A stretch of DNA of 64,000 bases from Setophaga petechia (lineage: Eukaryota > Chordata > Aves > Passeriformes > Parulidae), in contig JANCRA010000124.1 in the NCBI GenBank assembly GCA_024362935.1, forward strand, positions 806,001-870,000. Direction: 5' to 3'. Position 1 is the first letter of the stretch, and each line of letters opens with the position of its first letter. The notes under the pieces were generated by a model that had not been told where the DNA came from, made no database searches, and worked only from the letters and a program-made list of their open reading frames with translations. This document shows, piece after piece, positions 11,081-23,400 of the stretch. A program made the translations under genes and the position numbers.

Positions 11081-12036
11081 ATGGCACCGGGAAACACGTT
11101 AGGTTTCTACAGGCGGAGTGTTTCTGTGCTGTTGTGGGTTTTTTTTGTTGTTGTTTGTTTTTTGGGGTTTTTTTTTTTTTGGTCGGTGGTTTTTTTTTTG
11201 TTTTTTTAAGCAGTAGAAATTGTCCAGTTCTTGAAAAGTTACTGTAACTTATTTCTGCCTTACCTCCTACTTTTTGAGACGTTTTCTGTATAGTTTATTG
11301 CGAAAATATAAATCCACCACCCCTACCGATCCTTTTCAGACAGTTTCTTGCAAACAAGGAACATAGCTATTGCTCTGAAGAGAGAAAATGGCCACTGTTT
11401 TCCGACCGTGTATTACTTTCCACTCTTGTAAACGACAGTGAAATACAGTGGCCTGCTTTTCCTTCCCTTGCTGTTACAAAAATATGGGAAATAAGGGTCA
11501 GAGCTGCCGAGCAACGTCAGAAAGAGTAATTAAAATACACTCGTATGAAGGACCTTGAAAGACATCCAAGGCTTGGGCAGTTTTAGACTTTTTCCTTATT
11601 GCAGAGTGCAAAATCAGATTGTTGAGTCATCGATTATCACACATAAAAAACAACAATAATAATTAGACATACACTGAAGCTAAAGTGAATATTAATTTTG
11701 CTGAGAATGTGAGGATTATTCTGCAAAATCCTCATAGAAAGTTATTGGAGCAATCCACAACCTCCTTTAATACAGAGCACAGTCTGGAAAGAACAGAGGT
11801 GGAAGAGAAGTAGAAATATTTGCCTCAAAATTACTTCAAAAATAGACACCATTTATTTTATACATGTATAAATAGATGTATTAAATTTTTAACCTTTCAA
11901 GCTATAAGGCTCAGGGTGTGGAGATAAAGTAATTCAGAGTTTCCTAGCTCCACTCTCAGTTTAGATTGCTTCCAATGCTATTTGAATAAAAAGTGTGGGG
12001 CCATACACACAGACACACACACACGACTTATGCATA

Positions 12037-12040
<4 letters not shown>

Positions 12041-12085
<45 letters not shown>

Positions 12086-12092
12086 ATATATA
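12041..12092. repeat. (AT)n microsatellite with adjoining (AC)n
   Basis: A dinucleotide AT run, preceded at 12005-12024 by a short AC run. Confidence 0.9.
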
Positions 12093-12584
12093 AAAATCAG
12101 AAAATATAGACAGTTGTCCTTGTTGCCTTCAAATTGCCTCATTGCATTTTTAGTAGGCCTCCTTTCTTCATTCTACACTAAATGGGGGAAAAAGAAACCA
12201 TAAACTCTGTCTGACCTGAAAAACATGAATCTCAAATGCAAACATAAGTATGTGGGTGCTAATGACCACGAAGTAAACTCTCTGTAGCAAGGACAAAAGC
12301 CCTCATGGATCCGAAAGTATGACTACTATTTTCTCACTCGATTTCCACACTTGCCATAAATAATTATTTTTTTTAATTCCCTTCCCCTGAGCTTTTAATC
12401 AGGGAGAATAAGCTTTTCTAAAATGCCAGTTAGCTCTAGACTGCAAATCGCATTTTGAAGGTCTTGGGATGGAGTGAGGCATATGTGTGTGTTAAATTTA
12501 ATTTAAAAAATAAAGCCACAAAACGAAACCGTACGGAAAATGCAGTATCTAGGGATAGTTTTGTAACTGTAAGGGTAACACATA

Positions 12585-12717
12585 ATGGAGTTGTGGCTGC
12601 CCCAACTCTAGAAGTGTCTGAGACCAGGCTGGATGAGGCAGGGTGGGGGAGGCGGGATTGAAAGTATTATCTCTGAAGTCCTTTCCAACCCTAAACAATC
12701 TTTGATTGTAAGATATA
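12585..12717 (+). mobile_element. CR1 LINE 3' end fragment
   Basis: The text runs through a CR1-like end: ccaggctggatgaggca, then tcctttccaaccctaaacaa, then a tail resembling the CR1 terminal repeat. Only the 3' end is present, and it is diverged. Confidence 0.65.
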
Positions 12718-14068
12718 TTCTGTGAAGTTTTTATTCATTATAACCACAGTTTCTCTGAGATATGTTTGAGCTTTTGTGTGCGGTTTGGTTTTGGCTTTGT
12801 TTGTTCAGGATGATTTTTCAATAATTTTTAAGTTCAGTAGAAACCCCCATGGCGCAACTTCTGAACGACTAAAATTAAGGTTTTCCTGGTTTTAACCAAT
12901 ATGTGTAATCAGAATAAATATCTTTACAAATATTCTGACATTTTAAACTGAAGAAAAGAATGATAATGTTAAATTATTTCTGTAAACAGGTATTGCTTCA
13001 TTTTTAGTGTAACTCGGAACTACTCAGAACTGTTTCCCCCACTCCCTTTAGATATAAAACAGGTTTCTCCCATGCAACCTCTCCATTGCACCTCCTACCC
13101 CTGCTTCTCTTGTGTGCTTTTTACCTATTTACAAGCCAGGAAATCCCAATATTATGTTCTTTATAATTTGTCTCTTTATAGTATTTGTTTAACCCCTGAA
13201 CCTATTATCCAAATACTTGTTAGATAAAATGTAAATATTTTCATTTTTAGTTGTTGTTGTTATTGAAAGTGTAATACTTGCTAAGCCTTAAATGGGGCAT
13301 AAGATGGCTGCTTTTTAAACTGAAAGTTACCTCTTCCGTCCTTTAAGCTCTTATCAAAACATCTCAGAACAATTTGCAGGATTGCTGTACTGTAGTATTT
13401 AAATGGATCTGTTTTCAGTGTCAAAAATCTGTATGGTTGAATAATAATTCCAAAATTAAATATGAGCAGAAATGCAGGATAGAAACACTGTGTAACATGA
13501 TTTTTTTTTTTTTTACTCCTTCTCTTAAATCTTTGCTTTTTTATTCTTAACATGATTTTTTTTTAACTTTTATACTGCAAAAAAGATATTTTTAATGAAA
13601 ATGTCTTTGCAGTAAGGTTTGCTGGGGGGAAAAGGTGGATTCTCTTTCCTTCCCCTGAGATACAAGTGCAATGCAAGGTTTTTTCTCAAAACCCACTAGC
13701 ATAGGCTGTATTATTATTACCCTAACTTCAGATATGACTCTGTATTGTTATGTTTTGATTAATATGAGGTCTTTTGTTGGTACTAGAATTGTATAATATA
13801 AGATTTGCTTTTAGAGGGGGAAGAAATCTCATTATTTCAATCATGTAATTTAAAATGTTGAGTTAAAAACGTTCTAGTAGCTTGATAAGTGATTTGGGGG
13901 GTCGATAATGTTGGGACATACTAACGGGACAGTATTTGTTGTTTTACACTATTAGCTTTTAACATAATATAGTGGAGATGGAGATGGAGATACAGACAGG
14001 CCCTCTGACTTGAAGCAACATCTTTATTTGCAAATACATTGACATGTCAGTGTGCATTTTTTTTTCTT

Positions 14069-14105
14069 CACAGAATTAAATGGGTTGGAAATGACCTTTA
14101 ATTAA
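14069..14105 (-). mobile_element. Possible CR1 3' tail, very short
   Basis: cacagaattaaatgggttgg followed by aaatgacct resembles the reverse complement of the CR1 terminus. It is too short to be sure. Confidence 0.4.
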
Positions 14106-14907
14106 GGTTATTGACTCCCACATATTTTTATGCTTTTTTACTCAGAAAAAGATATATATTCCTGTACTTACACATACAGACGCATAAAATCTATGATCAA
14201 GGCCATTTCACAGAAAACAAGGCTAGGCAGTGATGCCTACAACCTTACCACACATCACTACTAATTTGAAATTTTAAGACACCTGACGGACATAACCAAC
14301 GAGGTTTTCTCCTTGGATTTATCTCTGTGTGGCTATCATTAATGTCAGAGAGCACAAGAAGAACTGGAACATACTTTGCCTTTTGGGTGGGAGATTATCT
14401 TACTTTCTTAGACTTTACAGACTTCTAAAAATCCAGTCTTTAAACATTATTTATTAGCTTTTAATTTTAAAAAATTTATTTATTTGTTTGTTTTAAACTG
14501 CCTATCTGTCCCGAGGGCTGCTTTGCACCATGCATTGTAGAAAAAACACGATGTGGTGGGAGTTCACCACCGGTCCCTGGCAAGCGAGGGTGTCACCTCA
14601 AATTTTGGACCCTGATCCTGCAATGCCACTTGCCCCAGAAACGTCGCAAGGGAGGCTCCAAAGGCCACTAAACTAAGACATTTTAGTGAACCTCTGACTT
14701 GTCTACTCAAGGATGAATCATCTGTGTTTATTTCTCCTCATCCGAGGATGTCTCTGCTTTTGGCTAATAATAAATGTAGACACAATCACCGTTTCTCTTT
14801 TAGCTAAGCAGAGCTCTTCGGGGGTTGTATCTGCACAGCGGATGCTTCTGCGGCGTTGCACCAGTCTCCTGCAAAAAAAAAAAAAAGAGATTAGGGAACT
14901 GACATTG

Positions 14908-14938
14908 GGCGGGGGGCGGGGGGGGGGAGGGGTGTGAG
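14908..14938 (+). repeat. G-rich tract, possible quadruplex
   Basis: Several long G runs separated by single C or A in the intron before the INK4 first exon. Confidence 0.6.
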
Positions 14939-15717
14939 AGGAAAAAAGTAAAGGACAAACAAAAAAAAAGGGGAAACAAAACCCTGAAAAACACCTGTAT
15001 TCCCCCTACCTCTTTTGTAAGAGGCAGGAACTTCGAGGTAGCTGAATAACAACTTCCCGGCGCCGGTCGTGGGTGCCGATCCCGGCTGCCACTCGGCGGC
15101 CGCGGGGGGTCTCTGGGGCGGGGGTGTGTGCACAGGCGTGCGTCTGGGCCTGCAGCGGGGAGACGCCTGGCGGAAAGCCAAGGGGAGGAGCAGATGCTTG
15201 GATTTTGAGTATCTTACACGACTGCAAGGCGAGATTCTTCTGCCTAGCCTCCGGCTGCGCGGCTGGAGCTGCACCTTACCCTGCTGGGCTCTCGCCGCGG
15301 TTTTCCTATCCCCGGAAGGCTCTGGCAGGGCCCGAGCGTGAATAAGCGATCCACTTATTCTATGCGCTGCCATTAGTTTGGTCGCAGACTTGTTGCGGGC
15401 ACGGCTCCCTTCCTCATCCGGTCTGCCACCTCTCGGCAGGCACAGAACGGAGGGATCGGCCCCCGACCCACCGCTCGGATGGGCTCGGGCAAAGCAGGAC
15501 CCCTTTCGTAGACAGAAACTAGAACCATCACTCATACAAAGAGTCCCTCTCTGTTCCGGGAAAGTTCAGGTCCGTCGTTCCTTCGTCATGTCGCCGACCC
15601 ACCTGCCCCGCCCGAGGCAGCTGCCGTGGAAGCTGTTTGCCCGTGGGTCTGCGCCCCGCTCCCCTGCCTTCGCAGCCCGCTCCGATGTGGGGAGAGGTTG
15701 GGGGCGCAAGGCCGCCG

Positions 15718-15743
15718 CCCCCCCCCCCCCCCCCCCCCCCCCC
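15718..15743 (+). repeat. 26-base C homopolymer
   Basis: An uninterrupted C run about 400 bases upstream of the INK4 start codon. Its length is likely to be unreliable in the assembly and to vary between individuals. Confidence 0.9.
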
Positions 15744-16140
15744 ACTCTCCCCAGTGGGAGAAAAACCGCGCGAGAGCCGCCCGTGTTTGAGGCGGGGGTG
15801 AGACCGGGCTGCCCTCCGAGGTGCCGTGCTTGGGGGTCAGGCTGCCGCGGTCCTTGGCCGCCCTGCTGGTGCCCCTCGCCCGGGGCGGGTGCGCGCATAT
15901 CCCTCAGCCGCTGGAAGCCGGGGCGGAGAATCAGCGGACAGCGCAGAGCCGCTCCGCTGGAGGAGTGCCCGAAGCGGGGAGGGGACGGGAGGCCCAGGAG
16001 GGGGGAACGGGGAGGCCTCTGCCCCCGGGAAAGGAGGAGTTCGGTGGCAGTGACGAGCTGGGTCGCAGCGACGGGCGAGGTCGCAGCCAGGGGAGAGGGA
16101 AAGCCAGCGGCGGCCGTGCGGCTCAGGTCGGCGGGGGGAG

Positions 16141-16278
16141 ATGGAGGGGTCCCCCCGGAGCGACGGCGACCGCCTGTGCAGCGCCGCCGCCCGCGGGGAC
16201 CACGAAGAGGTGAGGAGGCTGCTGCAAGCAGGCGTGGATCCCAACGGGACCAACCGCTTTGGGAGAACCCCGCTCCAG
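16141..16278 (+). CDS. CDKN2B: INK4 inhibitor exon 1 (p15-like)
   Basis: The ATG at 16141 has a good context (gag before, G after) and opens 46 codons: [20 protein letters not shown], then [15 protein letters not shown], then [10 protein letters not shown]. It ends with CAG|gtacgg in phase 0. This is ankyrin repeat 1 of an INK4 inhibitor. DPNGxNRFGR is the p15INK4b pattern, so I name it CDKN2B, although it sits between ARF exon 1-beta and the shared exon 2, where mammals have INK4a exon 1-alpha. Joined to 18548-18844 it gives a 144-residue protein of normal family size. INK4 proteins bind CDK4 and CDK6 and block cyclin D activation, keeping RB active. Some annotations may call it CDKN2A because of position. 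Confidence 0.9.
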
Positions 16279-16329
16279 GTACGGCGTACGCTGGGTGTGG
16301 GCGGCAGGGGGGAAGCTGTGCTCTGCCAC

Positions 16330-18320
16330 GTCGGCGGGGAAGGGTCGGCATTTCGTGTTTAGAACGAATTTTTATTGCTATGATCAGAACCGTACTCCAG
16401 CCGCAGCTGTCTGAATTCAAACGTGACCTTTATTTTTTACTGAGTCCAGCCGTCCTATAAGCACAAGATGGAGACTAGTGGGGAAACGCTGGCAGCAAAC
16501 GAATTTTTCTAGGAGATGGTCTAAAGGAGAAGTTGGACTGCAAAATCCGCTTCCAGATAACCTATCCAGATAGGTTTGGGGAATGATCTGCACTTCGAGC
16601 AAATTTCTTGATTTTTTAAATACAGCCCGAACAGGTCTTTTTTTCCCCAAGGAAATCGAAGTGGGGTCCCTTTCTAGTATATTCATGAGCAAAGAACCTA
16701 GACACTATGCTGATAAAAATTGTTACTTGAAACTAGGTATATATTACTAGTTACGTCTTTTTTTTTTTTCTTTTAGTAGTAGCAATTTTAACATTCTTTA
16801 TCAATCAATAGTGGCAGTATTTATTGATAGATGTTAGAAGTACCAGTATGTGGAGTTGCTTTTCAGGCAGTTTGAGAGTTAAAAATGTGTTGCATTTATC
16901 GACATACTTAAGTAGACACTTTAAAAATATTAATTGAACGATTAATATTCTGTGATTTAAATTAGAGTTGTGTATCTCAAGAAGATTTTTCGAGTTTTTA
17001 TTTAAATAGATACATTTGATGATTAATTAATGTTCAGCTAAGATGAAGAGCTATTTTGGTCCTTGCACTTTACATTAATGAAATATTCTGAAATATTTTT
17101 CTGAAGTGTATTACCGAGAAAAGCGCTCAGAAAGTTATTCATGTTACTTTCATTTTACGTTCAAATTGCAGATGAAAAGATTCTCCAAACTCTTATAAAT
17201 TATCTCTTTCCTTTCTCTACTTCAGACTAAGTTCTCTTTCTCTTGTCAGCAACTTGCAAAATGGCTGACACTAGACTATGTGGACCCTCTTTTTCTTTCT
17301 GGAAAAGATTAATATCGGGAATTTAGATATTATGACATTCATGAGTATTTCACACTTGTACTATAAATAAACCAAATTATTTGAAGTGGACAAACCAAAG
17401 TCCGGAGATAGCAATTAATAGAAAATCCTATTATCTTAACATATTTTTCATAGTATTAAGTTATAATTTATGATGGTTAAAATTCCACTGAATATCACCA
17501 GGACAGTAAGGAAAGTAAAACCCCATGTACCAATTTATTTTGGTTTTCGGTTGATTGGAGTTTTTTTGTGGGTTTTGTTTAGTTGTGCATGATCAAATAT
17601 TGCCAAAAGTTTTTTTCTGCTACTGGCAGAAAAGCAGACTGTCATTAGGAATTTGTCATTTAGACATTATCATTCGGAATTTTCCATCTGTTAAGTTTTG
17701 TGCATTGCTTGTGAGCCCTCAGCAGCTGGGCTCACACCTCTAAGAAGAAGACAGAGATAAGAGAGAAAACAAAAAGAAAGAAGAAACATCTTCCGAAACT
17801 CAGGAAGGGAAAATTTTAAACAACCACACCAAATGCCGAAAGGAACCACATCCAGCTGCATTTTCCCATTGCTGTGCTGACCGTTGATTAATCGATAATG
17901 CATTCTGAGTGACGGCAGCCTTAATGCAAGATCCCTCAGGTCCTTTACTGCCACAGAATACACGGTGTACAAATATTTACAAATTCTTCATGTGTATAAA
18001 TATATTTAATATCTTTTTATATATGTGTGTGTCTAAATATATTTATAATATGGACTATTTATTATATAATTACATAATTATATGTACTATTTATTATATA
18101 ATTACATAAACGGTGTCTGTATTGTGTGCATATATCTATACACACAGAGAGCTGGTCTGTATCTGCGTATAAACGTGTGTTCATAAATGTGCTTATACAC
18201 ACACCACAAGTACCATTTATACCATGATGTATATAAATTATATAAATTATATAAACGTGAAGCAGAACACACACATGTGTTATACCTAGTCTGGAAACCA
18301 CTAGCTAATATTTTCAATTT
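16330..18320. other. Intron of the intact INK4 gene
   Basis: AT-rich, with short TATA- and ATAT-rich patches at 17990-18250. No coding sequence is recognised. Confidence 0.6.
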
Positions 18321-18326
18321 ATCATT

Positions 18327-18362
18327 TAATCATAGACTATCTCGGGTTGGAAGGGATCCGCA
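18327..18362 (-). mobile_element. CR1 3' tail fragment
   Basis: Starts aatcatagactatctcgggt and continues tggaaggga, the reverse complement of a CR1 3' end. It lies about 150 bases before the conversion tract that covers exon 2. Confidence 0.6.
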
Positions 18363-18429
18363 CGGATAGTCTCAAACGGCTGTCGCAATGTATGCGAATA
18401 CAAGGAGCCGACACAGCAGAATTACTTCC

Positions 18430-19060
18430 CAAAAGAGAAGCCGGTCTGGCCGCCGCCGGCCCCGCTGCCCCCCGGGCTCTCGGTGGAGGCGGCGCCCGGG
18501 GATGCTCGGGGCTCTGTGGCGGGTGCTGACGCTGTCTCTCCCCGCAGGTGATGATGCTGGGCAGCCCGCGGGTGGCCGAGCTGCTGCTGCGGCACGGAGC
18601 CGACCCCAACCGCCCCGACCCGCGCACCGGCTGCCTCCCGGTGCACGACGCAGCCCGCGCCGGCTTTCTGGAGATGCTGTCGGCGCTGCACCGGGCCGGG
18701 GCGCGCCTCGACCTCCCCGACGGCCGCGGCCGCCTGCCCCTCGACGTGGCGGCGGGGGGCCCGCACGGAGCGGTGGGGCGGTACCTGCGCGACCCTCCGC
18801 CTCTGCCGGGAGCCAAGGGGGCCGCCGAGAAGGCTGCGCGCTAACCCGCCCCTGGCCGTCCCGCCGGCTCCTTGTCCCCGCGACCCCTGCAGCCCACCTC
18901 CCCCGCGAGCGTCCCCGCCGCCGGTCGTTGGCGAGCCATCGCGGATGGCGGCGTTCCCGATGTCCGTCTGCTGCTGGCAAGAGTGGTCCTTTGTCCCGTT
19001 ACCTCCAGGGCCCGTGCCATTCCGGCTCCCGCTTTTGCAAGAGGACACGCGCCGAGATTT
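18430..19060. promoter_or_regulatory. CpG island across exon 2
   Basis: CpG-dense sequence centred on exon 2, as in other vertebrate INK4 genes. ORFs on both strands here (up to 228 codons) are frame shadows of the exon. Confidence 0.5.
18548..18844 (+). CDS. CDKN2B: INK4 exon 2, shared with ARF as 3' untranslated sequence
   Basis: The acceptor ctctccccgcag precedes [20 protein letters not shown]. The frame continues through ankyrin repeats 2 to 4 ([20 protein letters not shown], then [18 protein letters not shown], then GAVGRYLR) and ends at TAA 18842-18844 after a tail rich in Pro, Ala and Lys. It aligns without gaps to mammalian p15 and p16 up to RYLR. There is no sign of the extra p16 exon 3. 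ARF transcripts would also use this exon, but their frame stops at its first codon position. The first 203 bases are nearly identical to the exon at 5994; here the fourth repeat is complete, so this is the working copy. Confidence 0.92.
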   Translation: MMMLGSPRVAELLLRHGADPNRPDPRTGCLPVHDAARAGFLEMLSALHRAGARLDLPDGRGRLPLDVAAGGPHGAVGRYLRDPPPLPGAKGAAEKAAR

Positions 19061-19263
19061 TCTCTATTTCCTGAGAAAAAGAGGAAAAAGATCCAAAACA
19101 CAATCAAGACTAGCGCTCCTGCTTCTCCCTCTCATACTGTTCGGCGCTCAGAGCAGAAGCACCACACGGTTCTTTTGTGCTCTAGTGGGGGGGGGGGAAG
19201 GAAATGTTCACCTTTTCCTCTTTTTTCCCCCCCCTTTTTTTTTTTTTCTCTTCTCTTTTTTAC

Positions 19264-19269
19264 AATAAA
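19264..19269 (+). terminator. Poly(A) signal AATAAA of INK4/ARF transcripts
   Basis: A canonical AATAAA about 420 bases after the stop codon, at the end of a T-rich stretch, and the first such signal downstream of exon 2. Confidence 0.7.
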
Positions 19270-20328
19270 GCTGCTTAGAGAAGTGAGAACGCTATGTTTC
19301 CCTTTCTGGCTTGCTCACTGCCCTGCAAATCTTTGTATTTTAGTTATTTCTTGAGATCCTTTTATGTTGTTTGACTCCAAAAGATTGAACACTTTAACCG
19401 TATAATTTATAAATTTAATTAATCCCCAGAGCTTCTCCCCTCACCAACCCACTCAACATACAGTTTTAACATCAAGGGTTAACAGTAATTGAATGGTAAA
19501 AATTTTAACGCTGATGAGTATTACAGTTTGGGAACTACAAACATTTTGTGTAGCTGTATTTATGGAAAATCGTGTGAGAAAACAATTGGCAATCAATTAG
19601 TTACTGTGCAGCTTTTTGCATTTGGAGATCCCATTTGATCAGAAGATATAGACAATGAGCTTCTTATTTTTAAGACAGCTTTCTGGCTATCTAAACCAGA
19701 TATTTGGAAATAACAACAAATGACTGATTTTGGTTATAAATCTGGATTTTTGCACTCCTTTTGGTTTCTGTTTTCTGTTTTTCCTGTGCAATTTCTATCA
19801 TCTACCCGATGTTCATACTACTAATGTGTGATTAAATACCTGCTATTATTCAGTAATAAAACATGAAAAAGATTGGCTTAAAAATAATTCACTTCTCGTG
19901 GTCGAGTATTTAATGGCTCTGCATGCAGCACTACTTGGTTGAGTGGTGCTATTTATTTCAACTTTGTTCGTTGCTTTCAATTTTTGTGCGTGTGTCTGCA
20001 TAAATAAATATGGATATACACAGCACAGTCACGCAGGTCAGATAACAGGACTTTTTGTAGGTATGCATTATTTAAGCACATACACACAGAGTTTAAAATA
20101 GCTAAATCGTTTATTTCATTCTTGATAACAACACTTAAAGTACAAAAAAAAAAGCTCATCTGTAATTTGAACCTTCTTTGCATAATTTGTGATCTATTTT
20201 TAGAAGTGGGAGCGTAGCAGGGGTGGGGAATCATTTCCTCTCAAAAAAAAAAAAAAAAAGAAAAGCGGCTCTTAGCCCTTTGGGGGACAAATGGAAAATG
20301 GAGAGCGAGCCCCATCACAGAGCATGTT

Positions 20329-20432
20329 TGGCGTCTGGGACCAAACTCTTCTGAGGCAGGGCAGGTGGGACAAGTCGGACTCAATGGTGCTGGTGTCTCT
20401 CTTTCCAACTCAGAATAGCCTGTAATTCTGAG
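20329..20432 (+). mobile_element. CR1 LINE 3' end fragment
   Basis: ggactcaatggtgctggtgt, then ctctttccaactcagaatag, matches the CR1 3' untranslated end in sense orientation, with some divergence. Confidence 0.6.
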
Positions 20433-23400
20433 AAGGAGCTTTTCGTTTTCTCTCCCGACCCTCCAGGCGGGCGGGAGTCCAGTTCAGCCTCTCGAGCTGG
20501 AGCCTGAGGACAGCGTTTGGCAGAGCTCGGCTGGCGCGGCGGCAGCGCATCCTTTCACACATCATCCATCCCAGCCGCTGGGCTCGCTGTCCCGGTCCCT
20601 GCTGCCGGCCCTCCCGCCTGCAGGCTGCCCATCCCGTGGGAAGGAGGGCCAGAGCTCCGGGAAGTCCTCTCCAAAACATGGCAGGGGGAGTGGCATTCAC
20701 ACCGGGATGCCCACGGGGTTTTCACCGGCCTCTCCCCATTCGGGAAAGCTGTGCCAAAAGAGTGTAACCTTCCCAGAGGCTTTGGCCTGAAGAAGATGGA
20801 AAGTTCAGGCATGGAGTTATGTATGGTGATTTCAGAGGTGGTGAAAATGTGGTTCATTCTTTGGACAAGGAGACAGCAGTGCTGCGAGCTACAAAAAACC
20901 ACACTTCAATAGCATGCAAATGCCAGCATCTGAATAATTTGACAAGATATTTTTAAATTGTACTGTCCTCTGTCAAACTTTAATAAAATACCTTCAGGTG
21001 TAATATCACTTAGAAATACAGAGTTTGCTATTACACACTACAAAAAAATTACTCTTTTAGAACATGACACCCAAGCTTTAAAGCAGGAAACATCCCCTCC
21101 ACATTCACCCAGGTTTTTATGTCCAAGGGTTCACAGGCTTTAAATCCCATGTTCAAAGTCTTTGAAAGCTTCAGGGAAAACAGGAAAAATAAAAACTGTT
21201 TTAGAAAAGAAAGTCATCATCCCACTTAGCCTGGAACAAAGGTATGGAAATAACATTAACTTCATCGCCTACTTACACAGAAAATAAGCCTCATGTACTT
21301 TAAATCTCAAGAAGAATATAGAAATGCTCAGAGCCCTCACAGACGAAAGTGAGGATTTGAAGATGGAAAAGGCAAGCCAAAGTACCAAGTGCTGGAGAGG
21401 GAACCTCTAAAGACATTTGTGTCTTTTAAGTGCCCTGATGGGGCAATCACTCCCAGGGAAGAAATGATACACCTAGCTGTTCAGTTTTTATAATTTTAAA
21501 ATCAGATTTCAACTAATCCTTAACCAACACTCACTGAAGTAATTAAACATTTTTCGTGTTTTTTTTTTTCCTCAAACTCACAGGAAAAAGAGGCAGAAGT
21601 AGTTTAAAAGTTATAAAAAAGAAGACAGGAAAGTCTTTTTCTTTGTGGAAATGTCCCCAGAGGACCAATAGACAGGACATTCCTGTCTCTTACTAGGTAT
21701 TTGTAAGCATCTTTATGCTTTTGGTAGAAAACCAAAAACACTTGCAAACAAAATGTGAAACTGGACTTTCTGGAAAAAGTCCAAGAATGCGTAGTGAAAG
21801 GAGGGGCGGTCCTTAGGAGTTGAAAACTAAGAATTTTGTAATTAAAGGCGTCAGGCTGCCTCCCAGAAAGGTACACGGATGACTGCCACTGGATCTTGTT
21901 ATTGAGTGTTAGTTCAGGATTGAGAGTGGGCTCTGAGAAGCCCTGTTTACACCTACAGCTTCAGGCAAATAAGGACCAAGTGGACAAAACACCTAGGCTT
22001 TAGCTAGACCATCAGCAGAGGTAATGATATTAGATATACCCTCCTTCCTGCAACTGAACTAGGTAGCTTTTGCTGCCATTGACGTAACAAAAAGCCCAAA
22101 CCAACCAACCGACCAACCAAAAGCCCCAAAACAACAACAAAAAGAGCAAAAACAAACCAAGCAATCACCACAAACAACAAACGAAAACCTCTCCAGCAGG
22201 AGGAAACCTGCAATCCTACCTGCTTGTCCTGCCTGCGCGACCTGGCGTACAAACAACCGCGCCACGCCCGCTTGCCCGCTCCGGGTCGCCGCTTCCCTGC
22301 TGCCCTCCTTTAATCACCCCTCCGCTCGCCGGAGGCAAAAAACCCCGCCCTGAGCCTGGGTGGCTAACAAGAACCAGCCACTCCTTTCAGGAGGCAGCCT
22401 CCCTCACGATTTCTAAACAGAAATATTCTTACTTGAGGAGTTGCGTGGCAATCTAGAATATGAGAGTTTGACCTCCCAGGTGGGGAAAGTGCCAGCGTCA
22501 GTAACTTTTTCTCTCCATGGTGCTGGTTGTTGACAGGTAGGGAAAACAGGCATGCTGAGACCTGAGAGAAGGGTATCCAGAACAGGGGAGAGGAGACACA
22601 GGTCCAGCTCAAGAAAGAGGTGCCTGGAGATGGCAGACGGAAAACATGGCTGCCTGTGCCTGAAAGAGATACACCACGGACATATATCTCTATGCCACTC
22701 CATGTCAGCCTAGGCCAATCGTTTTGACTGGCCTCTTAACACTCATCATTGCTGAAATCCAGTGCATGTGGCTGATGAGCAGTGGCACTTAAAATCAGAC
22801 AGCAGACCCTGCTTGGCGGCGTGGGTGAGAGGGTATTCCTTGCCTATACAGAACAAGCACTTGAACATTGCTGGCTTTATGGGGTTTTTTGGTTGTCGTT
22901 TGTTTGTTTGTTTGTTTGTGGTTTTTGTTTGTTTGTTTTGTTTTTTGTTTTTTTACATCTGTTTTCTCTTTAGATGGTGAGCAGCCTAAGGGCCAGAGAA
23001 GAAAATGAGAGTGAACCCAAGGTACCAGTAACAACATGAAGTGGAGAACTTGTACTAAACTGATCCAAGGACAGAGGTTATTTCCCTGTCCTCACATGCA
23101 ATTAAGGGGAAAGAAACTCCTACCACCACCATTCCCCTACTAGCTTATCTTGCTGGTTTACCCTTGAGGTAGATGCAGAAGAATGATTTTAATGTTTGAC
23201 TATGTTATAAAAACACAAAAAATGTATTTCAGAACCTTCTTATACAGTTGATAAAAGCCCATACAAAAGTTGCTTCCAATACAGCACTAACTATTAAGAT
23301 TCTAAGGTTGAATTAAAATATTTCAGATTAAATGTCTTCCTTCTTGTGCTGGAAGAATCACATTGTAGGAAACCAAACAACAGGACAGCATGTGTCCTCT

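Larger units (their letters stand above)
11100..15000. other. First intron of ARF, no gene recognised
   Basis: AT-rich intronic sequence with T-runs near 11140-11210, an AT microsatellite and CR1 tails. A 90-codon - strand ORF at 13281-13553 and a 74-codon + strand ORF at 14713 have no recognisable motifs. Confidence 0.5.
15030..16330. promoter_or_regulatory. CDKN2B: CpG island and promoter of the intact INK4 gene
   Basis: GC- and CpG-rich sequence immediately before and across the first exon that starts coding at 16141. It contains a 26-base C-run at 15718-15743. Long ORFs here, including one of 360 codons on + (15378-16460) and one of 284 on -, reflect composition and overlap the real exon in the wrong frame. 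Confidence 0.6.

Noticed and set aside
15378..16460. 360-codon ORF on the + strand, the longest in the window
   Set aside because: It lies in a CpG island, spans the C homopolymer, overlaps the real INK4 exon in another frame, and has no recognisable domain.
18388..19074. 228-codon + and 202/208-codon - ORFs over exon 2
   Set aside because: Frame shadows of the INK4 exon. The + frame corresponds to the mammalian ARF exon 2 register, but the splice in this genome enters a frame that stops at once.
18845..19300. A p16-type exon 3 downstream of exon 2
   Set aside because: The INK4 frame ends with TAA in exon 2, followed by a normal 3' region and AATAAA; no donor is needed.
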